This document shows positions 28,901-36,280 of a DNA stretch of 64,000 nucleotides, one piece after another; position 1 is the stretch's first letter, and every line of letters begins with the position of its first letter. Position numbers and translations under genes: made by a program. Below the pieces are notes generated by a model. That model was not told where the DNA came from and did not search any database. It worked only from the letters and a program-made list of their open reading frames with translations. This DNA comes from Rhodothermales bacterium (GTDB lineage: Bacteria; Bacteroidota; Rhodothermia; Rhodothermales; Bin80), in NCBI GenBank assembly GCA_028278205.1, contig JANQES010000063.1, positions 62,001 through 126,000 of the forward strand, given 5' to 3'.

Positions 28901-29996
28901 CTTGCAAGATCTCCTTCAAATCGTCAAAGGAACGATAACGTTTGGTGTTTTCGACGGTCTTGAGCGCCTCAAAGACACGCACCATCAGACGATGTTTGCT
29001 GCGCGGGATTTTGCGCAACAGGTTGTTGAGGTAGTTGTTGAGGATGTACTGAGCCGGCGTTACGCCGGGCTGGGCCTTGCTGTTGGCCGGAATGCACGAT
29101 TTATAATGTTCGGAGGTGATCTCCTTCTTCTCCTCCTGCTCAGACTTTTTCTCCTGTTCAGACTTTTCCTGCCATAAGGCGGAGCAGACGAGTTGGAGGA
29201 TGATGGGCGCGATGCCCACTGCGCCGTTGCCTATTTTCTTTAGATCCTTAACGATGGTGTCTACCAGACCCCCCGCGTAGCGATAGCCCAACGTCTTTAC
29301 CGGTTCCTCAATAGCCCGGCGCGCCTCGCTGATGGTAAAGGGCTTCAGGCGAATGTTGGCGTTGTTTTCGAAGATCGACGGAATCTCGAGGCGGAACTCG
29401 TGCAGGTCTACGTAATAGTCGTCGCGTAGCGAGAGCACGATGGTCACAGGCAACGTAAGGTCGTAGCGAACCCGCGCCAGTTGCGCAATAAAATCTTTGC
29501 GCAGTTCCGGCTGACCCCGGAAGATGGTGAAAAACTCTTCGAACTGATCGATGAAGATGACCAGCGGTTTTTGTGCTTTCGCCGTAGCCTCGGTCAGGAA
29601 GGCATGCAGGTCCGGCTGCTGATCCTCCTCCGGCTGTTGACCCTCTTCCGGCTGTTGATCCTCCTCCGGCTGTTTGTCTTGCGGGTCGGCTTGTTGACGC
29701 TCTTGCTCGCCGTTGGTAGCCGTTTTTAGGGCCTTGCTGACGGCCGCGCAAATCGAGGAAACCGGTTTGCCCTTTAACTGGCAATACACCGTTTGCATAC
29801 CCATCCTTTCGAGTTCAGGGCGTACCCCGGCATTGAGCAGCGACGTCTTGCCAGAACCAGAGGGCGAGAACAGCACCAGAAGCTGAGACGTAATGATTTC
29901 GCCGACGATGCGCCGGGCTTCGGTCTCGCGCCCGAAGAATAAATCGGCGTCTTCGAGCTTGTAGTAATCGAGATATTTATATGGATCGCGGCTCAT
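25929..29996 (-). CDS. Membrane-anchored STAND NTPase with long HEAT-repeat sensor
   Basis: A 1355-residue protein. Residues 1-410 are a novel-STAND ATPase: P-loop SPSGSGKTS (44-52), Walker B IFIDQFEEFF (147-156), LSLRDDYY, RLKPFTISEARRAIEEP, and a winged-helix end (FKHDYLVKEVTDWL). An acidic QQPEED tandem insert lies between the Walker motifs. One transmembrane helix follows (about 424-444). From about 545 to 1160 run 33-residue HEAT repeats (DDRVIEPLITALTDLNSNVR type), then a helical C-terminus. It overlaps the SIR2 gene by 4 bp (ATGA). STAND NTPases oligomerise on sensing a trigger. Here the repeats probably sense and the SIR2 partner acts. Base composition is clearly AT-richer than the neighbours, suggesting transfer. 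Confidence 0.85.
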   Translation of the reverse strand: MSRDPYKYLDYYKLEDADLFFGRETEARRIVGEIITSQLLVLFSPSGSGKTSLLNAGVRPELERMGMQTVYCQLKGKPVSSICAAVSKALKTATNGEQERQQADPQDKQPEEDQQPEEGQQPEEDQQPDLHAFLTEATAKAQKPLVIFIDQFEEFFTIFRGQPELRKDFIAQLARVRYDLTLPVTIVLSLRDDYYVDLHEFRLEIPSIFENNANIRLKPFTISEARRAIEEPVKTLGYRYAGGLVDTIVKDLKKIGNGAVGIAPIILQLVCSALWQEKSEQEKKSEQEEKKEITSEHYKSCIPANSKAQPGVTPAQYILNNYLNNLLRKIPRSKHRLMVRVFEALKTVENTKRYRSFDDLKEILQANPARLNELLTELAELKILRHEVRQGAHWYEFKHDYLVKEVTDWLEAREKRLARRRLLYGITPGVVLFMALFIYFTYQYNTFYAGFVDTNEQEEIAVFRGFDPLGDGITTGLTRSDARNQAARSAFRKGFKLGFWKRSQWDSLGNKIDPSKAGKFLYKIGHLDASMEAYKRSLKESQGRARTEVINELVGLGSSDDRVLELLLKALNDEDSAIRKQVIRTLGELGNSEDRVIEPLLEALDDANREVQVQATQALVDLGWSDDRVLELLLEALDDTDSAIRKQVIQTLGELGNSEDRVIEPLLEALDDADREVQVQATQALVDLGRSDGRIVEKLIEQLGAPEGPAGSIEAVHGMLISLSQSNDRIVEKLAVVLRNANNSSRFRAGIVLAKLVPSNDQALGILVEAVKHPNRGIRFINAYALMSTDQGSQQGIKAMIEILLDVLNDQNGVVHSQVAIVLESLGAGESRVARLLIDILARDSRDFSQIMEVLVDLSQRDNRVIEILIEALDDTYGDVRDFGLQALINLGQRDERIVELLSEALLNHPRSGVRLRAVGALGRLGQHDDRVIEPLITALTDLNSNVRVQAAHALVDLDQSDDRVIEALVEALGDTNSDFGVRAAIVQTLGKLGQHDDRVIEPLITALTDLNSNVQVQAAQALVDLDQSDDRVIEALVEALGDTNSGVRAAIVQTLGKLGQRDDRVIEPLITALTDLNSNVRVQAAQALVDLDQSDDRVVGLLIETLSHPNSTLRSMAVLALGELGQRDDHIIEALSESFLDPSDWSNVAAQAKRIVGTLLYSKPKNELIEHYVMHKVSVLRTAGAQALARKDSTQIKQILPELEELKDTDKQPWVRLGAWEAYELIEQRLESEKRAAKYARIADSLFAKKNYSKAEAEYESTFRTYTGIIRVDSVKAAYAKFQQAHSIVKRGERLNLVPDYLETSFTYNPALKDTLRSEIAQEDNDWRSILEDEALKEQLDQLLELSPGQTDEN
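26700..27212 (-). repeat. Tandem 198-bp duplications in the HEAT array, C-terminal block
   Basis: Residues 929-1100 of the STAND protein consist of the 66-residue pair of HEAT repeats repeated about 2.5 times. The DNA is almost identical between copies. One copy carries a 6-bp insertion (GAAATC near 27057) that adds two residues. The near identity at synonymous sites points to very recent duplication or gene conversion. Confidence 0.85.
27921..28316 (-). repeat. Tandem 198-bp duplication in the HEAT array, N-terminal block
   Basis: Residues 561-626 and 627-692 of the STAND protein are near-identical 66-residue units (DDRVLELLL... then EDRVIEPLLEALDD). The DNA copies differ at only a few positions. 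This unit is distinct in sequence from the other duplicated block at 26700-27212. The array therefore expanded at least twice independently. Confidence 0.85.
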
Positions 29997-30973
29997 GAAG
30001 CATCGTCCTCCGAAGCGTCATCAGAAGCATCGTTCTCTGAAGCCTGATTAGAAGCATCGTCTTGCGTTCTTTCGATCCCTAATTGGGGTATTTCGAGGTT
30101 GAATTCTTCCGCCAATTTCTTTGCAAAGGCCGTGATGTCATGATTGAGGATCGTCACTTTGCGTTGTGCCCAAAAGGCCGTTTTAAAGTTGTCGGCATCG
30201 TTTACCAGGGCATAGGATTTTAGTATCCTCTGGAGCGGGCGGCTGGAGAACAACCCCTCCCAAATCACACGAAAATTCCAGTCTTCGAGGCTGTATCCGA
30301 GAAAAAGCAAGGTGAACTGCGGAATGACGTTCTTGCGAAAATACTCCGGCATGCCGCGGTCTGTGTCATTGAGCATGGCCAGATAGCGGATATAATCGGA
30401 CTGTGTGACGATGAGGGTTTCGGGCTTTTCGATGGTCCCATGCATTTTGTGTAGAATAGCCTTGCGCTCAGGGATGTTAAAGAGCGGCCCCTCCCAATGC
30501 CCGTTCTTCGGGTTCGTTGCGTCGTACACGTTCACCATCAGTTGACGTTTGTATTTCCTCATTTCCCACTCGATCAGGGAATCGTAATTCGACGTGATTA
30601 CGAACTTTATTTGATTGAGTTGTGCCAATACTGTATGAATCGGGCGCGGTTCACACGATACGTCTATCACCTCCTGAATGGCCTTTTCGAGTTGCCTGCG
30701 GTCGTCGCTGTACTTGTATACAAAATATTCAGCTACCTTGAGTAGATCGTAGTTTTTTTGCGCCTCGGTGTCCTCGTCGGTCTTTTCTTCCTGACCGTTG
30801 GTATATCCGCAGCGGTCGGCCAGGTGCCTGGCTAACCCGGCTCCCGTAGGCAACCCCGGCACCACCTCCCCATCTTTGTTAACAAAGGGGGTACAGGCTC
30901 CTGCCCCTAAAAAAGCCAGGCACCGTCCAGACCGGATGGTCTCAATGATGAGATTTAGGGTTTCTTCGTTCAC
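29993..30973 (-). CDS. SIR2-family protein (predicted NAD+-consuming effector)
   Basis: A 326-residue protein with a SIR2-like fold. Its motifs are FLGAGAC (21-27, nucleotide loop), FVITSNYD (124-131, with the catalytic-type Asn129), LHKMHGTIEKP (catalytic-type His178) and LLFLGYSLEDWNFR (near 222-235). The acidic tail contains repeated DDAS/NDAS. It lacks the zinc-finger cysteines of deacetylase sirtuins and so belongs to the defence-type SIR2 group, whose known members (ThsA, DSR, Avs5) hydrolyse NAD+. The start is GTG at 30973. Its end overlaps the STAND gene start by 4 bp, so the two are translationally coupled. NADase activity is inferred from intact motifs. Confidence 0.85.
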   Translation of the reverse strand: MNEETLNLIIETIRSGRCLAFLGAGACTPFVNKDGEVVPGLPTGAGLARHLADRCGYTNGQEEKTDEDTEAQKNYDLLKVAEYFVYKYSDDRRQLEKAIQEVIDVSCEPRPIHTVLAQLNQIKFVITSNYDSLIEWEMRKYKRQLMVNVYDATNPKNGHWEGPLFNIPERKAILHKMHGTIEKPETLIVTQSDYIRYLAMLNDTDRGMPEYFRKNVIPQFTLLFLGYSLEDWNFRVIWEGLFSSRPLQRILKSYALVNDADNFKTAFWAQRKVTILNHDITAFAKKLAEEFNLEIPQLGIERTQDDASNQASENDASDDASEDDAS

Positions 30974-31167
30974 CGTACCTACGCCTCCTAATGAATGCGT
31001 GGGGCTACTTCGTCTTCCCTCAAGAACGTGAGAAAAGGCCGGTCCTCATCCGTCCGCTTTTTCAGACGCGAGATAATTGGACGATTCGCATACTCAACAC
31101 GTCATGGTTCAAATCTGGTCTCTTTGCTTTTGGATGCAGATCATCGCAAGGAGAAGCGTACTATCTA

Positions 31168-31341
31168 CTACGCATTATCCATCAGAAAATCAAGCCCCAA
31201 CGCTCCAAAAACGGCGTTTCGGGTCTTGTCGAGCAGCAGCCATAGAGACGCAAGCTGTGTAAAAAACGCCTGTTCTCCCAGGTCTCCAAAGCCGAAAACC
31301 TGCGCATGGTTGATGACGCACGGCCGCCAGCGACGGCTCAT
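31168..31341 (-). CDS. Possible small open reading frame after the IPT/TIG membrane protein
   Basis: A 57-residue frame from the ATG at 31341 (MSRRWRPCVINHAQVFGFG..., ending LGLDFLMDNA). It is in the same frame as the membrane protein upstream, five codons after that gene's TAA stop. It could be a separate microprotein, a readthrough extension or a degraded 3' end. The composition looks protein-like (hydrophobic FFTQLASLWLLLD stretch), but I recognise no family. The rest of the 383-bp gap, 30974-31167, holds no gene and is probably the SIR2 leader. Confidence 0.3.
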   Translation of the reverse strand: MSRRWRPCVINHAQVFGFGDLGEQAFFTQLASLWLLLDKTRNAVFGALGLDFLMDNA

Positions 31342-31356
31342 CGCCGGGCGTGGGCG

Positions 31357-32406
31357 TTACTCTTCCACCGTCAGGTACTGGGACTGCGAAGATCCGCCTT
31401 TGTCGCTCGGATTGACGACGACCACTTTGAGCCGGCGGGGCGAGGCAACATCTCTTTCGTGAAGCATGATGGTCAGCCGCATGTTGCTCAGATACTCTGT
31501 ATCCTCGCGCACCTCGTCGTCGATCCAAATCTTGGAGACATCGATAAAATTTTGACCGATCACCGTGACGAGGCGCTCCTGCGTATTCGCCTTTAATCTC
31601 GGGGGATCGAATGCGTCGATGACGGGCGTGAGGGATTGTAGCTTGCCGCGTAGTTTTCTCTCCTTATCGCTCTGAAAGAGCACGTCGAAGAGGTCGCTGA
31701 GCTTGTAGAGGGCTTGCTTCGAGAACAGCCCGATGAGGCCGGCTACGGCGAGGATCCCGTAGAGCGTGCTCATGTCTGGAGATTGCGGCAAAAAACCGGC
31801 CCGCAGCACAAAGTAGAAAAGCAACGCCAGCGTGGCCCCGACGAACGGACGCAGGAAATACCACAGCATCCAACTGAGTTCGAACTGTCTGTTGCCGACG
31901 TACTCGGCCAGCGAAGTCAGCGCGTGCAGGCTGGCACCGAGCGCGCCGATAAAGAGGATGAGTACGAGAATATTTTGACCGCTCGGATGGCCTTCGGCGG
32001 CGACGAAGATGGAGTCTGGGATGATGGTCCTGGTCAGATCTGCCGTGCCGGCAAGCGGGGTATGAACGATGGTCTCCAGAAAAGACTGCGAGGTGTCTGG
32101 CCTCAGGGGCACCGTCAGCAGCACCGTCGAGTCGGGGCGTATCTTGACGCCGACGACGAGGCTGGAGTCGTTTCCGGTGTATTTCGTGCCCACGATAAAC
32201 GGGGGACCGGGCACCGTCTCGGGCCATCGCAAGAAGATGACAGCCAGCGATAGCAAGATGAAAATGACGAGGTATACGCCGATGCCCCCGGTCCACCAGC
32301 GCTGTTTCAAGGCGTCGGTTATGTTTCTTCTAGAGGCGCCGCCTATTGTTCGTCGAAGATCCTCCATGATTTCTTTGCTTTCATTGAAAGAAAAAGAACC
32401 GGGCAA
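31357..32406 (-). CDS. Four-TM membrane protein with C-terminal IPT/TIG domain
   Basis: A 349-residue membrane protein. Hydrophobic helices lie at about 41-59, 144-164, 180-202 and 215-229. A soluble segment sits between helices 1 and 2. A cytoplasmic linker follows, then an IPT/TIG immunoglobulin-like domain at about 258-345 (LTPVIDAFDPPRL, VTVIGQNFIDVSKIWID, RLKVVVVNPSDKGGSS). It is on the same strand and upstream of the SIR2-STAND pair, separated by 383 bp. The IPT domain would present a ligand-binding face. It may be a membrane component of the same system, or unrelated. The ATG at 32406 is used; ATG at 32364 is an alternative. Confidence 0.65.
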   Translation of the reverse strand: MPGSFSFNESKEIMEDLRRTIGGASRRNITDALKQRWWTGGIGVYLVIFILLSLAVIFLRWPETVPGPPFIVGTKYTGNDSSLVVGVKIRPDSTVLLTVPLRPDTSQSFLETIVHTPLAGTADLTRTIIPDSIFVAAEGHPSGQNILVLILFIGALGASLHALTSLAEYVGNRQFELSWMLWYFLRPFVGATLALLFYFVLRAGFLPQSPDMSTLYGILAVAGLIGLFSKQALYKLSDLFDVLFQSDKERKLRGKLQSLTPVIDAFDPPRLKANTQERLVTVIGQNFIDVSKIWIDDEVREDTEYLSNMRLTIMLHERDVASPRRLKVVVVNPSDKGGSSQSQYLTVEE

Positions 32407-32685
32407 AAACTAACTGGTGATGCCTGTCCCTGCCACCCCTCCAGAAAGTACGACGCGCAAAACAACGATTCTATCACGTGATCACGCGACTTTGGTGCAG
32501 GCGGGCGGCCTTGAAAAAGAAAGCATCGGGAAAGCACAGGCTCTATATAGACACACATCCACCGGAAATACAAGCGAGCCTCTTTGGAACCGCCGGATAG
32601 AACACGCGTCCGTGTAGGAGGCGCCGGACATTGCCCGTGGCGCTATCGTATATTTGCTGACCGTACCACCAATCGAAGCGAGGAG

Positions 32686-33423
32686 ATGGCAGGCCACAAT
32701 AAATGGTCGAAGATCAAGCGGCAGAAGGCTGCTACCGATAGCAAACGATCGAAAATCTGGGCGCGCATCTCGCGCGACATCACCGTGGCCGCCCGCGAAG
32801 GCGGCGGCGACCCGTCGATGAACGCCCGCCTGGCGCTGGCCGTCGATAAGGCCAAAGCCGAGAACATGCCCAAAGACAACATCGATCGGGCCATCAAGCG
32901 CGGCACCGGCGAGATCGAAGGGCAGGAATACGAAGAGGGCACCTACGAAGGCTATGCCCCCGGCGGCGTGGCCGTCTTCATCGAGACGCTCACCGACAAC
33001 ACCAACCGCACCGTGGCCGACCTCCGCAGCTTCTTCAGCAAAGCCGGCGGCAGCCTCGGCAAAACCGGAACGGTCGCCTATCTCTTCGAACGCAAGGGCC
33101 TGCTCCAGATCTCGACCACCGGGCAGGACGAGATGGAACTCTTCGAACTCGTCGTCGAAGCCGGCGCCGAAGATCTCGAACAGGACGAAGACACGTTCAT
33201 GGTGACAACCTCGGTAGAGACCTTCGACGCGGTGCAGACGGCCCTCCACGAAGCCGGCGTCTCCGTGGTCGACGCCAGCCTCGTCCGCCTGCCGACAACC
33301 ACCGTCAAGCTCGATCCGGACAAGGCGCGCAAAATCCTCGGCTTCGTCGAAAAACTCGAAGACCACCAGGACGTCCAGGCCGTCTACACCACACTCGACG
33401 ACTCCATCCTGGAAACAGTGTGA
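32686..33423 (+). CDS. yebC: YebC/PmpR family regulatory protein
   Basis: A 245-residue protein matching the YebC/TACO1 family: start MAGHNKWSKIKRQKAATDSKR, ARISRDITVAAREGGGDPSMN, then DNIDRAIKRGTGE and YEGYAPGGVAVFIETLTDN. Members act as DNA-binding regulators or as translation factors that relieve ribosome stalling. The ATG at 32686 gives the conserved N-terminus; the open frame upstream is non-conserved. ruvC follows on the same strand, the classic yebC-ruvC arrangement. The 279 bp upstream hold no gene. Confidence 0.95.
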   Translation: MAGHNKWSKIKRQKAATDSKRSKIWARISRDITVAAREGGGDPSMNARLALAVDKAKAENMPKDNIDRAIKRGTGEIEGQEYEEGTYEGYAPGGVAVFIETLTDNTNRTVADLRSFFSKAGGSLGKTGTVAYLFERKGLLQISTTGQDEMELFELVVEAGAEDLEQDEDTFMVTTSVETFDAVQTALHEAGVSVVDASLVRLPTTTVKLDPDKARKILGFVEKLEDHQDVQAVYTTLDDSILETV

Positions 33424-33427
33424 GACG

Positions 33428-33580
33428 ATTTTGGATTTTAGATTTTGGATTTTGGATTGGGAAGATTCCCATCCGAATTCAGCAAAAGAAGACGCCGCAA
33501 CGTTCGCAACCGGCGCGGCTTTTTCGGCTTCTAGATCCGCACGAAATCAACAATCCAAAATCTAAAATCCAAAATCCAAA
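33428..33580. repeat. Long inverted repeat, GGATTTT heptad family, copy A4
   Basis: Arms 33428-33461 and 33551-33580 are reverse complements of ATTTTGG/ATTTTAG heptads. The loop contains its own smaller dyads. The right arm ends at the base before the ruvC start codon, so the hairpin would overlap the ruvC ribosome-binding region. Confidence 0.88.
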
Positions 33581-34126
33581 ATGATCATCCTGGGTATCGA
33601 TCCGGGTTCGCGGCATACCGGCTACGGCGTCGTCCGGCACGACGGCGGGCAGCAGCACCTCGTCGAGTACGGGGTGCTGCATCTCGATGCCACCGACGAC
33701 CACGAGCTACGCCTCAAGCAGATCTACGACCGGCTCACAAAGGTCATCGAACGCTGCCTGCCGGACGAGTGCGCCATCGAGATGCCGGTCTATGGCCGCA
33801 ACCCGCAGTCGATGCTCAAGCTGGGCCGGGCGCAGGCCGCCGCCATGCTGGCCGTTCTCAACCGGCAGATCCCCGTGACGCAGTACACGCCCAAAGAGGT
33901 GAAAAAATCGGTCACGGGCAACGGCAACGCCTCGAAGGAGCAGGTCTGGTTCATGGTCCGCAGCATCCTGACGATCACCGACGACGACCCCCGGCTCGGC
34001 CTCGACGCCTCTGATGCCCTGGCTACGGCGCTCTGCCACGCCCACCGCCAAAGCCGCGGCGGCCGGACCCAAACCTACAAAGACTGGTCCGCCTTCCTCC
34101 GCGAAAACCCCGATAGAATTTCCTGA
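33581..34126 (+). CDS. ruvC: Crossover junction endodeoxyribonuclease RuvC
   Basis: A 181-residue Holliday junction resolvase. The RNase H-fold acidic residues are present: Asp7 in LGIDPGSRHTGYG, Glu67 in AIEMPVYGRNPQS, and Asp142/Asp145 in LDASDALATALCHA. It acts with RuvAB in recombination repair. yebC lies upstream. The 3' end of the gene lies inside a strong hairpin. The normal family length and intact residues suggest it is functional. Confidence 0.95.
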   Translation: MIILGIDPGSRHTGYGVVRHDGGQQHLVEYGVLHLDATDDHELRLKQIYDRLTKVIERCLPDECAIEMPVYGRNPQSMLKLGRAQAAAMLAVLNRQIPVTQYTPKEVKKSVTGNGNASKEQVWFMVRSILTITDDDPRLGLDASDALATALCHAHRQSRGGRTQTYKDWSAFLRENPDRIS

Positions 34127-34169
34127 AAACAGAATTTCCCGACGGAAATTCTGTTTTCAGGAAATTCTA
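34114..34169. terminator. Perfect 26-bp stem hairpin at the ruvC end
   Basis: Positions 34114-34139 and 34144-34169 are exact reverse complements around the loop CGAC. The hairpin contains the ruvC stop codon. It lacks a long T run directly after it but would strongly stall transcription. A second hairpin follows at once. Confidence 0.75.
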
Positions 34170-34176
34170 AATAATT

Positions 34177-34202
34177 ATAGATTTTTCGTCAGAAAAATCT
34201 AT
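34177..34202. terminator. Bidirectional hairpin between convergent genes
   Basis: ATAGATTTTTC at 34177-34187 pairs exactly with 34192-34202 around a 4-base loop. It includes the stop codon of the minus-strand gene at 34199. The symmetrical A/T arms could serve as a terminator in either direction. Confidence 0.65.
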
Positions 34203-34480
34203 TCGTAGAAGTAGCCGCGTTCTTCGTCGCGAACGCGGACGACCTCGGCCACTTCGTCGTCGTCCATGGAATGATCAGACATCTGGCCGACGAGGAAGGC
34301 GATCTGGCGATCCTTCTGGGGGGCCTGGTTCCACTCGGGATGGGCCTGTTCGATGATGCTGATGAGGATGCGCAGGTACGGATAGCGTTGCTCAGGCGTT
34401 TCGAGTTCGGAGATGGCTTGCGCAAAAAGCTCGGCGTTGCGCCCGACCTGCCGGTCTACTATTTTCGTATCGTAATGCAT
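34199..34480 (-). CDS. Small protein, possibly DUF4290-like
   Basis: A 93-residue acidic, helical, soluble protein. The start MHYDTKIVDRQVGRNAELFAQ and PYLRILISIIEQAHPEW resemble the N-terminal half of Bacteroidota DUF4290 proteins, which carry a YGRN...M motif and are about twice as long. The gene is short relative to that family, so it is either a compact branch or a chance likeness. It is convergent with ruvC. No function is known. Confidence 0.6.
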   Translation of the reverse strand: MHYDTKIVDRQVGRNAELFAQAISELETPEQRYPYLRILISIIEQAHPEWNQAPQKDRQIAFLVGQMSDHSMDDDEVAEVVRVRDEERGYFYE

Positions 34481-34728
34481 ACGACCTCGCGCGCACGAAC
34501 CGCCCGGGGGCGGCTACGGGTGAAGTGGATTTCGGGGGAGTCCTGCCATGATAGGGCACAGCGCGAATCGAACCAACCTTTTTTCGAAGAAAAATGAGGG
34601 CGGATGATTTTTCACCCTGTACCGGTTTTCTCAGCGATTGACGGCCTCATTGCCTACCTTAGACCGCGCGGCGAAACCGGCGGCACCCCGTGACGTTAGA
34701 GGCAACCGCTGGAAAAACAACGAGCGTC

Positions 34729-35019
34729 ATGAGACGAGCGCGTAGAACGAAAAACGGATCGAGTCCGTATCGGTTGGAGTTGCTGCCGGTAGTGCAAGCC
34801 TATCACCGGCGTGCCCGGATGAAACCGGCGTTGCAGCAAGGCGAGCTGGTCTATTACGGCCCGCTGCCGTCCTACTACGGCATCGGCGAGGTCAAGTACG
34901 TCGCCGGGGCGCTCGTGGCGGTAGACTTTCGCGGCACCGGCCACTACAGCGTCCACGAAGACGTCATCGACCAGCGCTATCTCATCCCCATTCCCGCGCC
35001 GACGTTGCCGTTGTTATAA
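34729..35019 (+). CDS. Small hypothetical protein with an SH3-like beta stretch
   Basis: A 96-residue basic protein from the ATG at 34729; a GTG at 34690 would add 13 residues. The end is beta-rich: ELVYYGPLPSYYGIGEVKYVAGALVAVDF followed by HYSVHEDVIDQRYLIPI. This resembles small SH3/KOW-like modules, but I recognise no family. The 248 bp before it contain no other gene. Confidence 0.55.
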   Translation: MRRARRTKNGSSPYRLELLPVVQAYHRRARMKPALQQGELVYYGPLPSYYGIGEVKYVAGALVAVDFRGTGHYSVHEDVIDQRYLIPIPAPTLPLL

Positions 35020-35164
35020 GTTTAGAAATTCGCTATGCGAATTTCTAAAAAGCCTTGGGGTCTTTAGGGATCTCAAGGTTTTCTATTTTTGGGATTTGAA
35101 ACAAACGATCAGACCCTGCCGAACAACCAACAACCAACCACGCACAACCAACCACGGACAACGC

Positions 35165-36124
35165 ATGGCCGTTCTTACGATAGACAACGTCACCAAACGC
35201 TATGGCGATTTCACAGCAGTAGACCACGTGTCGTTCGAGGCACAGCCGGGACGCATCCTGGGGTTGCTTGGCCCCAACGGCGCTGGCAAAACCTCGACGA
35301 TCCGCATGATCGCCTACATCACCGCCCCGGACGAAGGCGAGGTGCGCTTCGACGGACGGGGCGTCGGGCCGTGGAGCCAGGAGCAAATGGGCTACCTGCC
35401 TGAAGAACGCGGCCTCTACAAAAAAATCAAAGTGGCCGATCAACTCCGCTACCTCGCCGAACTCAAAGGCCTGGGCCGCGCCGAGGCCGTCGAAAAAATA
35501 CGCTACTGGCTCGACCGCTTCGGAATGAGCGAATGGGCTGGCAAGAAGACGCAGGAACTCTCGAAAGGGATGCAGCAGAAGATCCAGTTTATCGCCACCA
35601 TCCTGCCCGAACCGCGCCTGATCATCCTCGACGAACCCTTCAGCGGCCTCGACCCGATCAACGCCGAACTGCTGCGCGAAATCATCCTCGAACTCAAAGA
35701 TGCCGACCGAACGATTCTCTTCGCCTCGCACCGCATGGAGCAGGTCGAGCAACTCTGCGACGACATCTGCCTGATCTCGCAAGGCCAGATCCTCGTCAAA
35801 GGCCCGCTGCGCGACGTCAAACGAAGCTTTGGCCGCGACACCCTCATCCTCGAATTCGACGGCGACGACGCCTTCCTCGATGCCTTCGAAGAACGCGGCC
35901 TCATCCGCATCAGCAACCGCAGCAAGCATCGGGTGGAGCTTCGCCTGCTCGACGGCGCCCCCTCCCGCCCCATCCTCGAAGCCGCCCTCGACCACACCGA
36001 CGACGTCTACCGCTTCGAACGCGTCGAGCCGCCGCTGAGCGAGATCTTCATCAGCGTCGTGACCGAGCAGCAAGGCCAGGACGCCGCCGAGAGCGTCCCC
36101 CGCTCGCCGGTGCAGGTGGCTTGA
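35165..36124 (+). CDS. ABC-2 type exporter ATP-binding protein (NatA-like)
   Basis: A 319-residue ATPase with all ABC motifs: Walker A GPNGAGKTS, the Q-loop region MGYLPEERGLYKK, signature ELSKGMQQK, Walker B RLIILDEPFSGLDP and the H-loop FASHRMEQ. A C-terminal DUF4162-type domain follows (about 215-300). The ATG at 35165 fits the family start MAVLTIDNVTKRYG. The permease gene follows 156 bp downstream on the same strand. The pair resembles NatAB sodium exporters, but the substrate is not proven. Confidence 0.92.
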   Translation: MAVLTIDNVTKRYGDFTAVDHVSFEAQPGRILGLLGPNGAGKTSTIRMIAYITAPDEGEVRFDGRGVGPWSQEQMGYLPEERGLYKKIKVADQLRYLAELKGLGRAEAVEKIRYWLDRFGMSEWAGKKTQELSKGMQQKIQFIATILPEPRLIILDEPFSGLDPINAELLREIILELKDADRTILFASHRMEQVEQLCDDICLISQGQILVKGPLRDVKRSFGRDTLILEFDGDDAFLDAFEERGLIRISNRSKHRVELRLLDGAPSRPILEAALDHTDDVYRFERVEPPLSEIFISVVTEQQGQDAAESVPRSPVQVA

Positions 36125-36127
36125 TTT

Positions 36128-36211
36128 TGGTCATTGGTCACTGGTCACTAGAAAAATCAACCAGTGACAGCGACCCCTGCGAAGGCAGGGGGAGCGTAAT
36201 GACCAGTGACA
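36128..36211. repeat. Inverted repeat of GTCATTG/GTCACTG heptads, copy D1
   Basis: TTGGTCATTGGTCACTGGTC at about 36128-36147 matches in reverse complement the later CCAGTGAC and AATGACCAGTGAC (to 36211). It sits between the exporter ATPase and permease genes. Confidence 0.75.
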
Positions 36212-36280
36212 AAACGCCACCGCTCCCAACCGGGAAAACACCGCGATAATCCCCCAATCTGAATAGATCAGCATCCTCCC

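Noticed and set aside
31190..31528. 112-residue minus-strand frame overlapping the IPT/TIG gene end
   Set aside because: It is out of frame with the clear IPT/TIG coding sequence and its composition is non-protein-like.
32681..32685. AGGAG in front of yebC as a ribosome-binding site
   Set aside because: It directly touches the start codon with no spacer, so it cannot function as a normal Shine-Dalgarno sequence.
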